The notes under the pieces were generated by a model. That model did no database searches. It saw only the letters and a program-made list of their open reading frames with translations, and was not told the DNA's origin. From Microvirga sp. VF16 (GTDB taxonomy: Bacteria; Pseudomonadota; Alphaproteobacteria; Rhizobiales; Beijerinckiaceae): a DNA stretch of 64,000 nucleotides. The position numbers and the translations under genes were made by a program. This document shows, piece after piece, positions 43,458-52,320 of this stretch. Positions within the stretch are counted from its first letter, which is position 1; the number at the start of each line of letters is the position of its first letter. The DNA lies in assembly GCF_016864375.1 (NCBI RefSeq), contig NZ_CP069354.1, forward strand, positions 3,693,501 through 3,757,500, in the 5' to 3' direction.

Positions 43458-44882
43458 TCAAAGCTTCGGCCAAGGCCGCTTATCCCCGCACATCTCCTCC
43501 CAGGCCTGAGAGAGCCGCAGCACACCCACATCGTCGAAGCGGCGGCCGATGATCTGGAGACCGATGGGGAGGCCCGCCTTCGTGAAGCCGGCATTGACGG
43601 AGGATGCAGGCTGGTCCGACATGTTGAAGGCGACCGTGTAGCCGATATGCTCGAACGGCTCCTCCGGATTGTGGATGGGCGATGCCAACTCGGCAGAGTA
43701 GGCAACGCAGGGCGCCACCGGCGAGATCACGAAGTCGAAGCGGTGCGTGGCGGCAACGGCGGCATGCCGCATCGCCAGCATCTGATTCATGCCGTGATAG
43801 ACTTCCGCACCCGTCAGCGCCTTACCGCCCTCGGCCCATTGTAGGATGTAGGGCAGGATCTTCGCGCGCTCCTCATCGCTTAGCGGCGCCATGTCCATCC
43901 AGGCCCGCTGGCGCCAGAAGTCGTCGAGGCCATCGAGCATCTCACGGGTGCTGAAGGGCGGCGCCTCTTCGACGATGGCGCCGGCGTCCTCGAATGCCTT
44001 TGCTGCACTCTCGACCGTGGCGCGGACCTCCGGATCGAGCGTCATGCCAACGCCTGCCTGCATCATCACGCCGATCTTCAGCCCCTTGATGTTTATGCCA
44101 AGATCGAGCCAGGGCAGATCCTGGTAAGGCAGGCTCATGGGATCTCGCACATCGGGACGCGTGAGGCTCGTCATCATGAGAGCGGCGTCACGCACCGTGC
44201 GCGTCATCGGCCCGGCCACGCGGCCATAATAGGCCGGGTCGATAGGAATGCGGCCGAAGCTCGGTTTCAGGCCGAATACGCCACACCAGGAGGCCGGCAG
44301 GCGGATCGATCCGCCGATATCGGTGCCGATATGGAACGGTCCATAGCCGGCCGCCGCCGCAGCGCCCGCGCCCGCCGAGCTGCCGCCCGGGTTCTTCGAC
44401 AGATCCCACGGATTTCGCGCCAGCGGGTGAAAGCTCGAAAGACCAGACGAAAGCATCCCGTAATCCGGCATGGTCGTCTTGGCGAGAATGACCACGCCAT
44501 CCTCGCGCAGGCGTGCTGCCGAGGGGGCATCCTCTGCAGCCGGGATGAGCGGACGCGCCGCCGTGCCGAGCGGCACCGGCGTGCCCTTGGTGGCGATGTT
44601 CTCCTTGATCGTCGCGGGAATGCCGTCGAGCGCCCTCGCCTCCCCGTTCATCCAGCGCTGCTCCGACGCCTTCGCATCGCGAAGCGCCGCATCCGGATCG
44701 AAGGCATACAGAGCCTGGAGTCTCGGCTCATAAGCATCGATACGTGCAATCACAGCCCTCGTGACCTCGACAGGAGATACCGCCTTGCGGCCATAAGCTT
44801 CGAGAAGCTGAGGAGCGGACCAATCGGCCAAATCTGCCGGTGAATTGCCCTGTGTCTGATACGAAGACGATTGCGTACTCAA
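43458..44882 (-). CDS. Amidase-signature family hydrolase
   Basis: A 474-residue amidase with the Ser-cisSer-Lys triad: Lys93 in PATIKENIATKGTP, Ser168 in NPGGSSAGAGAAAA, and Ser192 in GTDIGGSIRLPA, with the family spacing of 24 between the serines. It hydrolyses an amide; the substrate may be an aryl or short-chain amide and cannot be told. It is not GatA, as the gatCB genes are absent. The start is a TTG at 44882 with GAGGAG 9 bp upstream. The stop lies within 10 bp of a family-B repeat. Confidence 0.92.
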   Translation of the reverse strand: MSTQSSSYQTQGNSPADLADWSAPQLLEAYGRKAVSPVEVTRAVIARIDAYEPRLQALYAFDPDAALRDAKASEQRWMNGEARALDGIPATIKENIATKGTPVPLGTAARPLIPAAEDAPSAARLREDGVVILAKTTMPDYGMLSSGLSSFHPLARNPWDLSKNPGGSSAGAGAAAAAGYGPFHIGTDIGGSIRLPASWCGVFGLKPSFGRIPIDPAYYGRVAGPMTRTVRDAALMMTSLTRPDVRDPMSLPYQDLPWLDLGINIKGLKIGVMMQAGVGMTLDPEVRATVESAAKAFEDAGAIVEEAPPFSTREMLDGLDDFWRQRAWMDMAPLSDEERAKILPYILQWAEGGKALTGAEVYHGMNQMLAMRHAAVAATHRFDFVISPVAPCVAYSAELASPIHNPEEPFEHIGYTVAFNMSDQPASSVNAGFTKAGLPIGLQIIGRRFDDVGVLRLSQAWEEMCGDKRPWPKL

Positions 44883-45247
44883 TGCGAAATTCTCCTCAAG
44901 GAATCGGCCGCAGCCATGCTGGATTCTTCCATGAGACCGGTAAACCGGTTTTGTCTTTGATCATGTGCATGGGCCCATGACATCAACGCAGAGGCAGGCC
45001 AGGAAGGCGTCCGTAAGCGCTTGCGGCGTCATACTCTTTGGAGGCATGTCCGTCAGATTCCGGCACAAAGCGGAGCCCCTATAGTTTCTCCGCAGCCGAC
45101 CGCCTTCCTGTGAGGCGTCCCCTCAGAGCCTGAGCCGTCTGTTTATAAGTAATGTGCGAAATTGCACATCTTAAGGTTGTGTTATTATTATCATGAGGAG
45201 ATGCTCGGTTCTCCGACCGGGGATCTGCAACACGGTGATACCCTGCC
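44883..45247. other. Divergent promoter region, amidase / Crp-Fnr gene
   Basis: About 365 bp without a gene. The left edge carries the amidase ribosome site. The right part becomes AT-rich and holds a Crp-like palindrome annotated separately. No other structure stands out. Confidence 0.55.
45152..45169. promoter_or_regulatory. Crp/Fnr-type palindrome TGTGC-N6-GCACA
   Basis: ATGTGC-GAAATT-GCACAT has 6-bp arms and the 5-6-5 spacing of Crp-family sites (TGTGA-N6-TCACA). It lies 78 bp before the ATG of a Crp/Fnr-family gene, so autoregulation is plausible. Confidence 0.55.
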
Positions 45248-46033
45248 ATGAAGAATGGTGCGAAGGCTGCCATTCACCGAAGAAATCGGCTCCTCGCCGC
45301 TTTGGAGCCGGACGATTATTCATGGCTCGAACCTCATCTCGAAATCGTGGATTTGCCTCGGGGCAAGGTCATCTATCAAAGCGGCGAGACCATCCGGCAT
45401 ACCTACTTCCCACATGATGCCGTCGTTTCTCTGGTCACCGTGCTGCAGAATGGCGGATCCGTCGAGATGGCGGTATTCGGCAAGGAATCTGTCTTAGGCT
45501 TCGTGAGCGCGCTCGTCACCCGGCAATCGTTCGGCCGTTATATCACCCAGATTTCCGGCAAGGCATCTCGCGTTGCTTTGGATCGGCTGAGCGACGCCAT
45601 CGACCAACGCCCCAAAATACGCAGGGTGCTGTTCCGATACACAGAAGCCCTTTTAGCCCAGACCCTCCAGACCGTTGCCTGCAATGCTGTGCACGGTGTG
45701 GAAGCCCGATGCTGTCGCGCGATTCTGAGCACCCACGACCGAACCGACAAGGACGACATCCCTCTCACCCATGAAACTCTGGCCGAGATGCTCGGGGTTC
45801 AGCGCTCGACAGTGAGCAGCGTCACGAGTGCGCTCCAGCGGATGGGTCTGATTAGCCAGGGTCGGGGAACGATCAGGATTACCGACCGTGCCGGGCTCGA
45901 GGAAACGGCCTGCGAGTGCTACCACGCGATCCATCAAAGCTTCGAAAGGCTCCTGCCGGCAGGCCACAAACGGACTGAGCCAAGCGCGAGTTCTCGCCTT
46001 ACCCCGGCAAAGCATCGAAACACAGTGGCTTGA
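45248..46033 (+). CDS. Crp/Fnr-family transcriptional regulator
   Basis: A 261-residue regulator with an N-terminal cyclic-nucleotide-binding-like beta barrel (LPRGKVIYQSGETIRHTYFPHDAVVSLV, NGGSVEMAVFGKESVLG) and a C-terminal winged helix (LTHETLAEMLGVQRSTVSSVTSALQRMGLI). There are no clustered cysteines for an Fe-S centre, so it is not an oxygen-sensing Fnr; the phosphate-cassette residues of true Crp are not evident either. The type is abundant in Rhizobiales and its signal is unknown. It opens a stretch of small, poorly characterised genes. Confidence 0.9.
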   Translation: MKNGAKAAIHRRNRLLAALEPDDYSWLEPHLEIVDLPRGKVIYQSGETIRHTYFPHDAVVSLVTVLQNGGSVEMAVFGKESVLGFVSALVTRQSFGRYITQISGKASRVALDRLSDAIDQRPKIRRVLFRYTEALLAQTLQTVACNAVHGVEARCCRAILSTHDRTDKDDIPLTHETLAEMLGVQRSTVSSVTSALQRMGLISQGRGTIRITDRAGLEETACECYHAIHQSFERLLPAGHKRTEPSASSRLTPAKHRNTVA

Positions 46034-46139
46034 TCGGAAAGAAAGATTTCTTCTGGTTTTGTCGGGTTCCCAACAGACGGAGTAACCCTACCTTAGTACC
46101 TTCAAACCCTATTAACGAAAAGTTAATATGAGGGACGAG

Positions 46140-46424
46140 ATGAGCGATACTAAGTTTCATAACAATGAACCTAATAACGGGGCTCTCCTTCCTAGAATGT
46201 ACTCGCCCACCTACCAGCCGTTGCTTCAATCTCTCCTTGCGACCTTGGCCGATATCGATTTCGATTACGAAAAGGAACGCGAGAAGCTGAGCAACACCTC
46301 ACCAGACACCAACATCAAGATCCGCGCTCTCGAGAAGCTGAAGGCCCGCCACTATGAGCGCCGGCAGCCTTACATCCAGCAACTCGCCGTCCTGCAGAAA
46401 CGCATGATGGAATTAAGAGCGTAG
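46140..46424 (+). CDS. Small helical protein of unknown function
   Basis: A 94-residue protein, mostly helical, with a charged coiled-coil-like half (FDYEKEREKLSNTSPDTNIKIRALEKLKARHYERRQPYIQQL region). I do not recognise the family. The ATG at 46140 follows AGGGACGAG closely; an ATG at 46128 is an alternative but has no ribosome site. It is read in the same direction as the Crp/Fnr gene, about 106 bp downstream. Confidence 0.65.
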   Translation: MSDTKFHNNEPNNGALLPRMYSPTYQPLLQSLLATLADIDFDYEKEREKLSNTSPDTNIKIRALEKLKARHYERRQPYIQQLAVLQKRMMELRA

Positions 46425-46577
46425 TCAAACGTCTCATCATTCGGCGCGATCCAAACGCCAGCCGCCGAAGCCAAGAACAGTAATTCTCCAGGGGCATAAG
46501 CACTCAACGAGTCAGGTTAGATGGGTGCGTTCACAAGACCTGAGCACATACCAACTGCTCATGAGGGATTGTCGACA

Positions 46578-47009
46578 ATGACTGAGGAAGAAATCGAAAT
46601 CGTTGCGGAGGAACTGGCCAAGATCGGTGGCGTGACTTGGTATCCAGGACGCGAAAAAGGAACCCTCATGAGGGTCGTCTGCGACCGTTACCGCGATAGG
46701 GCCAGGGTGGCTATTCAAGCCCTTGAGCGCTATCGGGCCGGTCAGAAGGCCACCCTCGCGCAAGACAATAGCCAGGGCGAGATGTCCTCGAGCGGCGGAC
46801 TGCCTTCATCGGTCCATGAGGACATCAGGCCCGGCACGACGGTCGTATACCGTCCGCCAGGTGATCGCAGAGCCTATTCCTGCCGGGTTGTCGAGATCGA
46901 GGGCAATCGTGCATATCTCGCCCCTATTCTCAGAGCCTGCACTGACTGGGTTTCCATCGAGCACCTCGTTCCAACACAGGAGCCCGACAAGGCTGCGGCA
47001 GGCGAATAA
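46578..47009 (+). CDS. Protein of unknown function with a C-terminal SH3-like domain
   Basis: A 143-residue protein not known to me. The N-terminal helix MTEEEIEIVAEELAKIGG is followed by VTWYPGREKGTLMRVVCDRYRDRARVAIQALERY. A Ser/Gly-rich linker leads to a beta-rich end, IRPGTTVVYRPPGDRRAYSCRVVEIEGNRAYLAP...WVSIEHLVP, which looks like a small SH3/Tudor barrel. I prefer the ATG at 46578 (GAGGG upstream); another at 46521 would add 19 residues. It has its own terminator. Confidence 0.68.
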   Translation: MTEEEIEIVAEELAKIGGVTWYPGREKGTLMRVVCDRYRDRARVAIQALERYRAGQKATLAQDNSQGEMSSSGGLPSSVHEDIRPGTTVVYRPPGDRRAYSCRVVEIEGNRAYLAPILRACTDWVSIEHLVPTQEPDKAAAGE

Positions 47010-47028
47010 ACCACCCTTAACACCATCC

Positions 47029-47060
47029 GGGCGGCTCCGTCAGGAGCCGCCCTTTGCTTT
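47029..47060 (+). terminator. Rho-independent terminator after the SH3-like gene
   Basis: A perfect 10-bp stem GGGCGGCTCC-gtca-GGAGCCGCCC (47029-47052) is followed by TTTGCTTTG. It is 20 bp past the stop. Confidence 0.88.
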
Positions 47061-47078
47061 GCCCGAGCAAGTCTTCCC

Positions 47079-48197
47079 TCACTGAGTCAGCTTGCTGTAG
47101 CTGCCACCCTTCCAGACATTGATGTTGTATTTCGGATCCTTGATGTCGCCCTTCTCATCGAAGGTCACCGGCCCGAGCACCGTATCGACATTCGTGCTGC
47201 GCAGGGTCTTTGCCACGGCTTTCGGATCTGTGCTGCCGGCCTTGCCGATTCCTTCGGCGAGGGCCTGAACAGTCGCGTAGGAGAACAGCGTAAAGCCTTC
47301 CGGCGAGAAACCGATCTGCTTGAACTGCTCCAGCGCTCCCTTGGCCGCCTCGCTGTCACGACCGTCGGGCGGGAAGGTGAACAGGGTTCCTTCGGCCCCC
47401 GGGCCCGCCACAGCCCCGAATTCCGGCGTCGCGATGCTGTCTCCCATCATCAGCTGGAACTTGTAACCCTGATCCGCGGCCTGACGCATGATGAGGCCGG
47501 CTTCGGTGTGGTAGCCGCCGAAATAGAGGAATTCGACACCCTGGCTCTGGAGGCGGTTGACCACCGCCTTGTAATCCTTCTCGCCCGCGTTGATGCCCTC
47601 GTAGAGCACCTCCTTCACTCCGGCCCCATTGAGGGACGCCTTCACCACATCAGCGAGGCCTTTGCCGTAGGCGCTCTTGTCGTGGAGGATGGCGATCTTC
47701 TTGGTGCCGTAGTTCTGCTTGATCCATGGCCCGATGAACTTGCCCTGCGCATCGTCACGGCCATAAAGGCGCATGATGGTCGACCAGCCCTGCTCGGCCG
47801 CCTTCTCGGTCATCGCCGGATTGCTGGAGGCCGGACTCATCATCAGGACGTCCGCCTCGGCATAGACCTCGGAGGCCGGGATCGAGGAGCCTGAGCAAGC
47901 ATGGCCGTCGACAAACTTAATGCCCTCGGCGACGATACGGTTGGCGATGGCAACGGCCTGCTTGGGATCGCAGGCATCGTCGTAGACGACAACCTTGACG
48001 GTCTTCCCGTTCACGCCACCATTCTTGTTGATGGCCTCTGCCGCGAGTTCGGCGCCGTGCTTAAGCTGCTCGCCGATGCTGGCCACTGCTCCGGTCATCG
48101 GACCGGCCACGGCGATGGTGATATCCTCTGCGCGAGCAAATCCGGTTCCCGCCAGCAGGGCCAGGACGGATAGGTGATAGGCGTACCCTCTCTTCAT
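47079..48197 (-). CDS. Branched-chain amino-acid-type ABC binding protein (LivJ/K-like)
   Basis: A 372-residue periplasmic binding protein, family 1. Signal peptide MKRGYAYHLSVLALLAGTGFARA; the mature part begins EDITIAVAGPMTGAVASIGEQLKHGAELA with the classic INKNGGVNGKTVKVVVYDDACDPKQAVAIANRI region. The ATG at 48197 has GGAGG upstream. Liv permeases and ATPases are not in the window. The divergent-looking position beside the amine-type oxidase (also minus strand, upstream) suggests that both may be used together, but the ligand is unknown. Confidence 0.92.
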   Translation of the reverse strand: MKRGYAYHLSVLALLAGTGFARAEDITIAVAGPMTGAVASIGEQLKHGAELAAEAINKNGGVNGKTVKVVVYDDACDPKQAVAIANRIVAEGIKFVDGHACSGSSIPASEVYAEADVLMMSPASSNPAMTEKAAEQGWSTIMRLYGRDDAQGKFIGPWIKQNYGTKKIAILHDKSAYGKGLADVVKASLNGAGVKEVLYEGINAGEKDYKAVVNRLQSQGVEFLYFGGYHTEAGLIMRQAADQGYKFQLMMGDSIATPEFGAVAGPGAEGTLFTFPPDGRDSEAAKGALEQFKQIGFSPEGFTLFSYATVQALAEGIGKAGSTDPKAVAKTLRSTNVDTVLGPVTFDEKGDIKDPKYNINVWKGGSYSKLTQ

Positions 48198-48228
48198 GGC
48201 TATGCCTCCAGCTTCATGCTTCGACACT

Positions 48229-49368
48229 TCAGGCCGATTGCAGCCGGAAGCGATCGAGCTTGAAACGAGAGATGTCGTTCGCAGGCGGTTTTCCAAGAGC
48301 GAGATCGGCCAGCACTTCCCCGATCACGCTTGCGAACTTGAAGCCGTGCCCGGAACAGGGCGAGGCCAGGACGATCCGCGGATCGACAGACGAACGATCG
48401 ATCACGAAATCCTCGTCTGGCGTGCGGGTGTAGATGCAGGTCCGCATGGCCTTGAGCGGACCGTTCGCGTCCGGCATCGCAAGTGCCAGCATGCGCCGGA
48501 TCTGCGCCTCGTCGGCGGGGCCACCGTCCTGAGTCAGGTCGTCGGCCGACGTGAGATAGGCACCTTTGCGATGAGAGGCGGTCTTGACGCCGGTGCCGGC
48601 GAAATCCGGGAAACCATAGCAGGCATCGTCTTCGGATTCGAGAATGAAGACCGGGCATCGATCCGGAGAGTAATAGGCTGGTTGCAGGGGCTCGAACCAG
48701 CCGAGCACCTGACGCGTCAGCTTGAGATGCGGCTTCAGCTTGGGCGCAAAATCACCGATCCAGGCACCTGCCGCAATGATCACGGACCCGGCCTCGATCT
48801 CGCCGGTTTCCGTTCGCACACGCACGCCGGAGCCAAGCGGCTCGATGGCCAGGACGCGGGTCTGCGTGCGAACCTCTGCGCCATGCCTTTCCGCCAGTCC
48901 GACGAATTGCTGGATCGCGAGTTCCGGCCGCAGGAAACCGCCCTCGGGCTGATACAGCCCTGTCCAATGGGACGGCACCTTGAAAGCGGGAAAGCGCCGG
49001 TTGATCTCGGCGGCGCTCAAAACCTCATGGTCCAGGCCATGGAGCCTGGATGCTTCGAGAGAGCCCTCGACGACCTGGCAGCCCGGATAGCCTGCCTCGA
49101 GGATACCGGTGACGGTGAGAATGGTCTGGCCGCAGAGCTGTTCCAACTCGCGCCACTTCTCCATCGCCCGGCGCGCCAGCGGAACATAGGATGGGTGCTC
49201 GAAATAGGAGAGCCGAATGATCCGGCTCTCGCCATGCGACGAGCCCTTGTCATGTCCCGGCTCGAACTGCTCGATGCCGATGACGCGCTGTCCCCGGCGA
49301 GCGAGGTTGAAGAGAGCGGCGCTGCCCATGGCGCCAAGCCCGATCACCGCCACATCGAACGTCGTCAT
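48229..49368 (-). CDS. Monomeric sarcosine oxidase / N-methyl-L-tryptophan oxidase-like
   Basis: A 379-residue flavoenzyme that oxidises N-methyl amino acids to formaldehyde, glycine-type products and H2O2. The FAD fold is VIGLGAMGSAALFNLARRG with Glu at the end of strand two (GIEQFEPGH) and SSHGESRIIRLSYFEHPSYV; Cys311 in RTCIYTRTPDEDF is the expected covalent flavin site, and PCSGHGFKF follows. The ATG at 49368 is preferred to a TTG one codon earlier. Only 31 bp separate its stop from the start of the Liv-type binding protein, so the two form one unit. Confidence 0.9.
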   Translation of the reverse strand: MTTFDVAVIGLGAMGSAALFNLARRGQRVIGIEQFEPGHDKGSSHGESRIIRLSYFEHPSYVPLARRAMEKWRELEQLCGQTILTVTGILEAGYPGCQVVEGSLEASRLHGLDHEVLSAAEINRRFPAFKVPSHWTGLYQPEGGFLRPELAIQQFVGLAERHGAEVRTQTRVLAIEPLGSGVRVRTETGEIEAGSVIIAAGAWIGDFAPKLKPHLKLTRQVLGWFEPLQPAYYSPDRCPVFILESEDDACYGFPDFAGTGVKTASHRKGAYLTSADDLTQDGGPADEAQIRRMLALAMPDANGPLKAMRTCIYTRTPDEDFVIDRSSVDPRIVLASPCSGHGFKFASVIGEVLADLALGKPPANDISRFKLDRFRLQSA

Positions 49369-49479
49369 CAACCTAACCTTTCAAGACTCTCCCGAATGAG
49401 GGCGCCTACATTCGGCAGTGATCGATGGTTCGTCAATCTAGCACTCTCAGAGGCACTTCGGGCGCAACCTCACTGTCCC

Positions 49480-49509
49480 AAGCGAAAGCCCCGCAGTCTC
49501 CTGCGGGGC
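49480..49509 (-). terminator. Rho-independent terminator of the second RTX gene
   Basis: On the minus strand the stem GCCCCGCAG-gaga-CTGCGGGGC (49488-49509) is followed by TTTCGCTT. It is 13 bp past the stop. Confidence 0.85.
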
Positions 49510-49522
49510 CGATGCGCATGGC

Positions 49523-51214
49523 TCAGATAATGTAAAAGTCCTTCTCGCTGATGGATGCCTTGCTGAACTTGGCGATCTCGACAGCTGCAGCTTTGCCTGA
49601 ACCGTCCTTGTCGTAGGAGAGGACACCGGTCTTTTTGTTGTAGACGAGATAATCGCTCTTGTCCTTGGCATGGCTGCCAATGGTGAAGAACGCCTTTGCA
49701 AGCTTGAGGGGCTTGTCCGGATTGCCCTTCTTGATCGCGCTGTAGAAGGACTTGCTCGACTTGAACAAGCTGTTGTCCAACACGATCTTGTCCTGCCCCG
49801 CCTTGAAATCCTTGACAGTGTCGGTGTTTGACTTGGCTAGCGTCGTATCGAACACGAACCAGTCCTTTCCGATGCCGCCGGTTAGAACATCCTTTCCGGA
49901 CTTGCCGTAGATCTTGTCGTTTCCGGCGCCGCCATTCATCGTGTTTTTGGACGAGGTTCCGAGCAATACGTTGTCGAACGCATTGCCGTTGAGAACCGGC
50001 ACGTTGCCGACCGCATAAACCGTGTCGATTCCGGAGTTCGACCCCAGCGTGAAGCTGGTGCTGGCATAGACGACATCCACACCACCGGTATCGACGATGA
50101 CGTCATTGACGTTGTCGACGTAATATACGTCGTTTCCGCCACCGCCCTGCATGACGCTGCCGCGGCCCTTGCTGCTGAGGACGTTGCTGCCCTCGTTGCC
50201 GACCAGGGTCGTGGTGTACTCGTTCCCCGTCAGGTTGATCGGAGCATAGCCATCGGCAGCTCGCAGAACTTCCACGGCGCTCATGCCGATGTCATAACTC
50301 ACGCTCGCGATCACGGTGTCCGTGCCGGCGTGATACGACTGCTCGCGGGCCTCATCCTTGGCACTGTCGACGTAATAGACATCGCTGCCGTCGCCGCCCT
50401 GCATATGGTCCGTGCCTGCGCCGGCATCCAAGGTGTCATTGCCTCCGGAACCATAGAGCGAGTCATTGCCGAAACCGCCGAAGATGGAATTGGCTTGTCC
50501 ATCGCCGGTTAGAGAGTCGTTGTAATTGGAACCGACGACGTTCTCGAAGTTCACCCAGGTATCGCCTTGCGAGTCGTTGACCCCGCCTCCGCCTGCGCCG
50601 AGGCTGACGGAAATACCCTGGCCTGACAGAGCATAGGACACGGTGTCGATGCCATCACCACCATCCATGACCTCCTGGCCCGATCCGCCGATGATGGTGT
50701 CGTTGCCGGCGCCGCCGAGAAATTTATGCTTCTCGCCATTGCCGATGATCAGATCGTTGTGAGCCGTGCCGATGATGCCCTCGATGGAGTTGTAGACATC
50801 GCCCTTCGCTTCGCCGGTGCTGAGCGTCGTGTTGCGCAGGTTCAGGGTCAGGCCGATCCCAGAGCCTGCATAGGACGCGTAGTCCCAATACGTGCTTCCG
50901 GAACCGCCGTTCAGAACATCCGCGCCTTCTCCGCCGACAAGAGTGTCATCATAGTTGTCGCCACCATTGAGAACGTCGTTGCCGGCGCCACCGTCGAGAT
51001 AATCCTTGCCGTCTCCGCCGTTGATCGTGTCGTCGCCGCCATGACCGTAAATGATGTCGGCGTAGTCGACGGAAATGTCGTTGTGTCCATTCAGCGTTTC
51101 AGCGGTGTCATTGCCGTGAATGATATCCGGCTCAATCGCAGCCAAGGCCGACAAGCTGGTTGAATCGTCGAGGTACTGATGTTGTTCAGACAAAGTTTCG
51201 TCCACTTCGAACAT
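49523..51214 (-). CDS. RTX / hemolysin-type calcium-binding secreted protein (second)
   Basis: A 563-residue acidic protein with dense RTX nonapeptides (GGDGKDYLDGGAGNDVLNGG, GGFGNDSLYGSGGNDTLDAG). It has no N-terminal signal, as expected for type I export. The last ~100 residues (DWFVFDTTLAKSNTDTVKDF to DYLVYNKKTGVLSYDKDGSGKAAAVEI) are clearly related to the end of the 952-residue RTX protein, so both probably use the same secretion machinery. No enzyme domain is visible. ATG at 51214. Confidence 0.9.
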   Translation of the reverse strand: MFEVDETLSEQHQYLDDSTSLSALAAIEPDIIHGNDTAETLNGHNDISVDYADIIYGHGGDDTINGGDGKDYLDGGAGNDVLNGGDNYDDTLVGGEGADVLNGGSGSTYWDYASYAGSGIGLTLNLRNTTLSTGEAKGDVYNSIEGIIGTAHNDLIIGNGEKHKFLGGAGNDTIIGGSGQEVMDGGDGIDTVSYALSGQGISVSLGAGGGGVNDSQGDTWVNFENVVGSNYNDSLTGDGQANSIFGGFGNDSLYGSGGNDTLDAGAGTDHMQGGDGSDVYYVDSAKDEAREQSYHAGTDTVIASVSYDIGMSAVEVLRAADGYAPINLTGNEYTTTLVGNEGSNVLSSKGRGSVMQGGGGNDVYYVDNVNDVIVDTGGVDVVYASTSFTLGSNSGIDTVYAVGNVPVLNGNAFDNVLLGTSSKNTMNGGAGNDKIYGKSGKDVLTGGIGKDWFVFDTTLAKSNTDTVKDFKAGQDKIVLDNSLFKSSKSFYSAIKKGNPDKPLKLAKAFFTIGSHAKDKSDYLVYNKKTGVLSYDKDGSGKAAAVEIAKFSKASISEKDFYII

Positions 51215-51620
51215 ACGTTTCTAGGATTGTTTGCTCAGGCCTAAGCTCGGCCGTTTACGCATGTGCAAAGAGAGCCTGCAAGATTGCAAAGACGAAGGAG
51301 TACGCTGTCGAAAATGATCGCTGCAGCCGGTTTGCTAATCTTTGCAACAGCTTGGCAATTTTTTTAATGCTGAACGGCTTGTCCCGGGCCGTGCGGGGCC
51401 ACACATTGCACGGAATAACGTTCTGCAGCTTTGAATTGATATTGCCTGCAGACCGCTACTTGAATGAGGGAACATTCTGGGATGCGGCGCCCGAAAAGCT
51501 TCCGCCATCCTCATTGATTCATGCTGACCTATATTGATCGGCGGACCGTGGTTCAGATGCCGGGTCTTGGAACCCTTTCGACGTAGCTGCGGTTCTCGTG
51601 CATCGGACGAGGAGGATCAG
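51215..51620. other. Divergent gap, RTX gene / DUF937 gene
   Basis: About 400 bp without a gene, moderately AT-rich near 51290-51370 (for example around GGCAATTTTTTTAATGC). It presumably holds two divergent promoters. The short frames here lack ribosome sites and sensible composition. Confidence 0.5.
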
Positions 51621-52106
51621 ATGAGCCGAGGCTTTCCATCCATGACGGCCCTGTTGGGGCTACTTGCCGTCGCCGGCTTTCAGAACAGAGATAAGATTGC
51701 CGAGATGCTCGGTGGTCTCACATCCAACAATCCTGGAGGCACACCGGGAAAACCTGGCCAGCCGCAAGGTGGCTTGGGCGATCTCGGTGCCTTAGGCGGC
51801 CTAGGCGGATTGCTGGGTGGTCTGGGCGGGCAAAATCCGGGTGGCCTTCTGAGCGGCGGTCTGGGCGAACTGGTCGATAGTTTCCGCCAGAACGGCCAGG
51901 GCGATATTGCCGATTCCTGGGTTGGCACAGGCCCCAACAAGGAGGTCGCGCCTCAGCAACTGGAGCAGGCGATCGGCTCCGATGTGTTGGCAACTCTGGC
52001 ACAGCAGACTGGCCTGTCGCGAGACGAGATCCTTGCTAGGCTGTCGAGGGAGCTTCCGCAAGCTGTCGACAGATACACACCGGACGGACGGATCCCTACG
52101 ACCTGA
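51621..52106 (+). CDS. DUF937 / YidB-like protein
   Basis: A 161-residue protein of the YidB-like family of unknown function. An N-terminal helix (MTALLGLLAVAGFQNRDKIAEMLGGL) leads into a long Gly/Leu/Pro-rich low-complexity stretch (about residues 35-80), then the YidB core: SFRQNGQGDIADSWVGTGPNKEVAPQQLEQAIG and QQTGLSRDEILARLSRELPQAVD. Perfect GGAGGATCAG site before ATG 51621. Stands alone after the divergent RTX gene. Confidence 0.85.
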   Translation: MSRGFPSMTALLGLLAVAGFQNRDKIAEMLGGLTSNNPGGTPGKPGQPQGGLGDLGALGGLGGLLGGLGGQNPGGLLSGGLGELVDSFRQNGQGDIADSWVGTGPNKEVAPQQLEQAIGSDVLATLAQQTGLSRDEILARLSRELPQAVDRYTPDGRIPTT

Positions 52107-52320
52107 ACCGGTCTGCCCGTTCATTTACAAACGGGGCGCGGTTGAGATGAGCGGCTGCGGCGCAATACTCCGGATGAGTGCAGAGCGCCGCGGCTTCCTT
52201 AAGGGGCTGGGCGCTCTATCCTTTTGACCTGCCTGCTACCTCCGACGCTTCGTTCCGGAAAAGCCGCAATCAGGTAGCCTTTCCAACACTCGGTTGCGAA
52301 GCGGAGGATGGGAGGGGCTG

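Noticed and set aside
51160..51537. 125-codon plus-strand frame before the DUF937 gene
   Set aside because: It starts inside the antisense RTX gene, runs through the AT-rich promoter gap and shows no motif or ribosome site.
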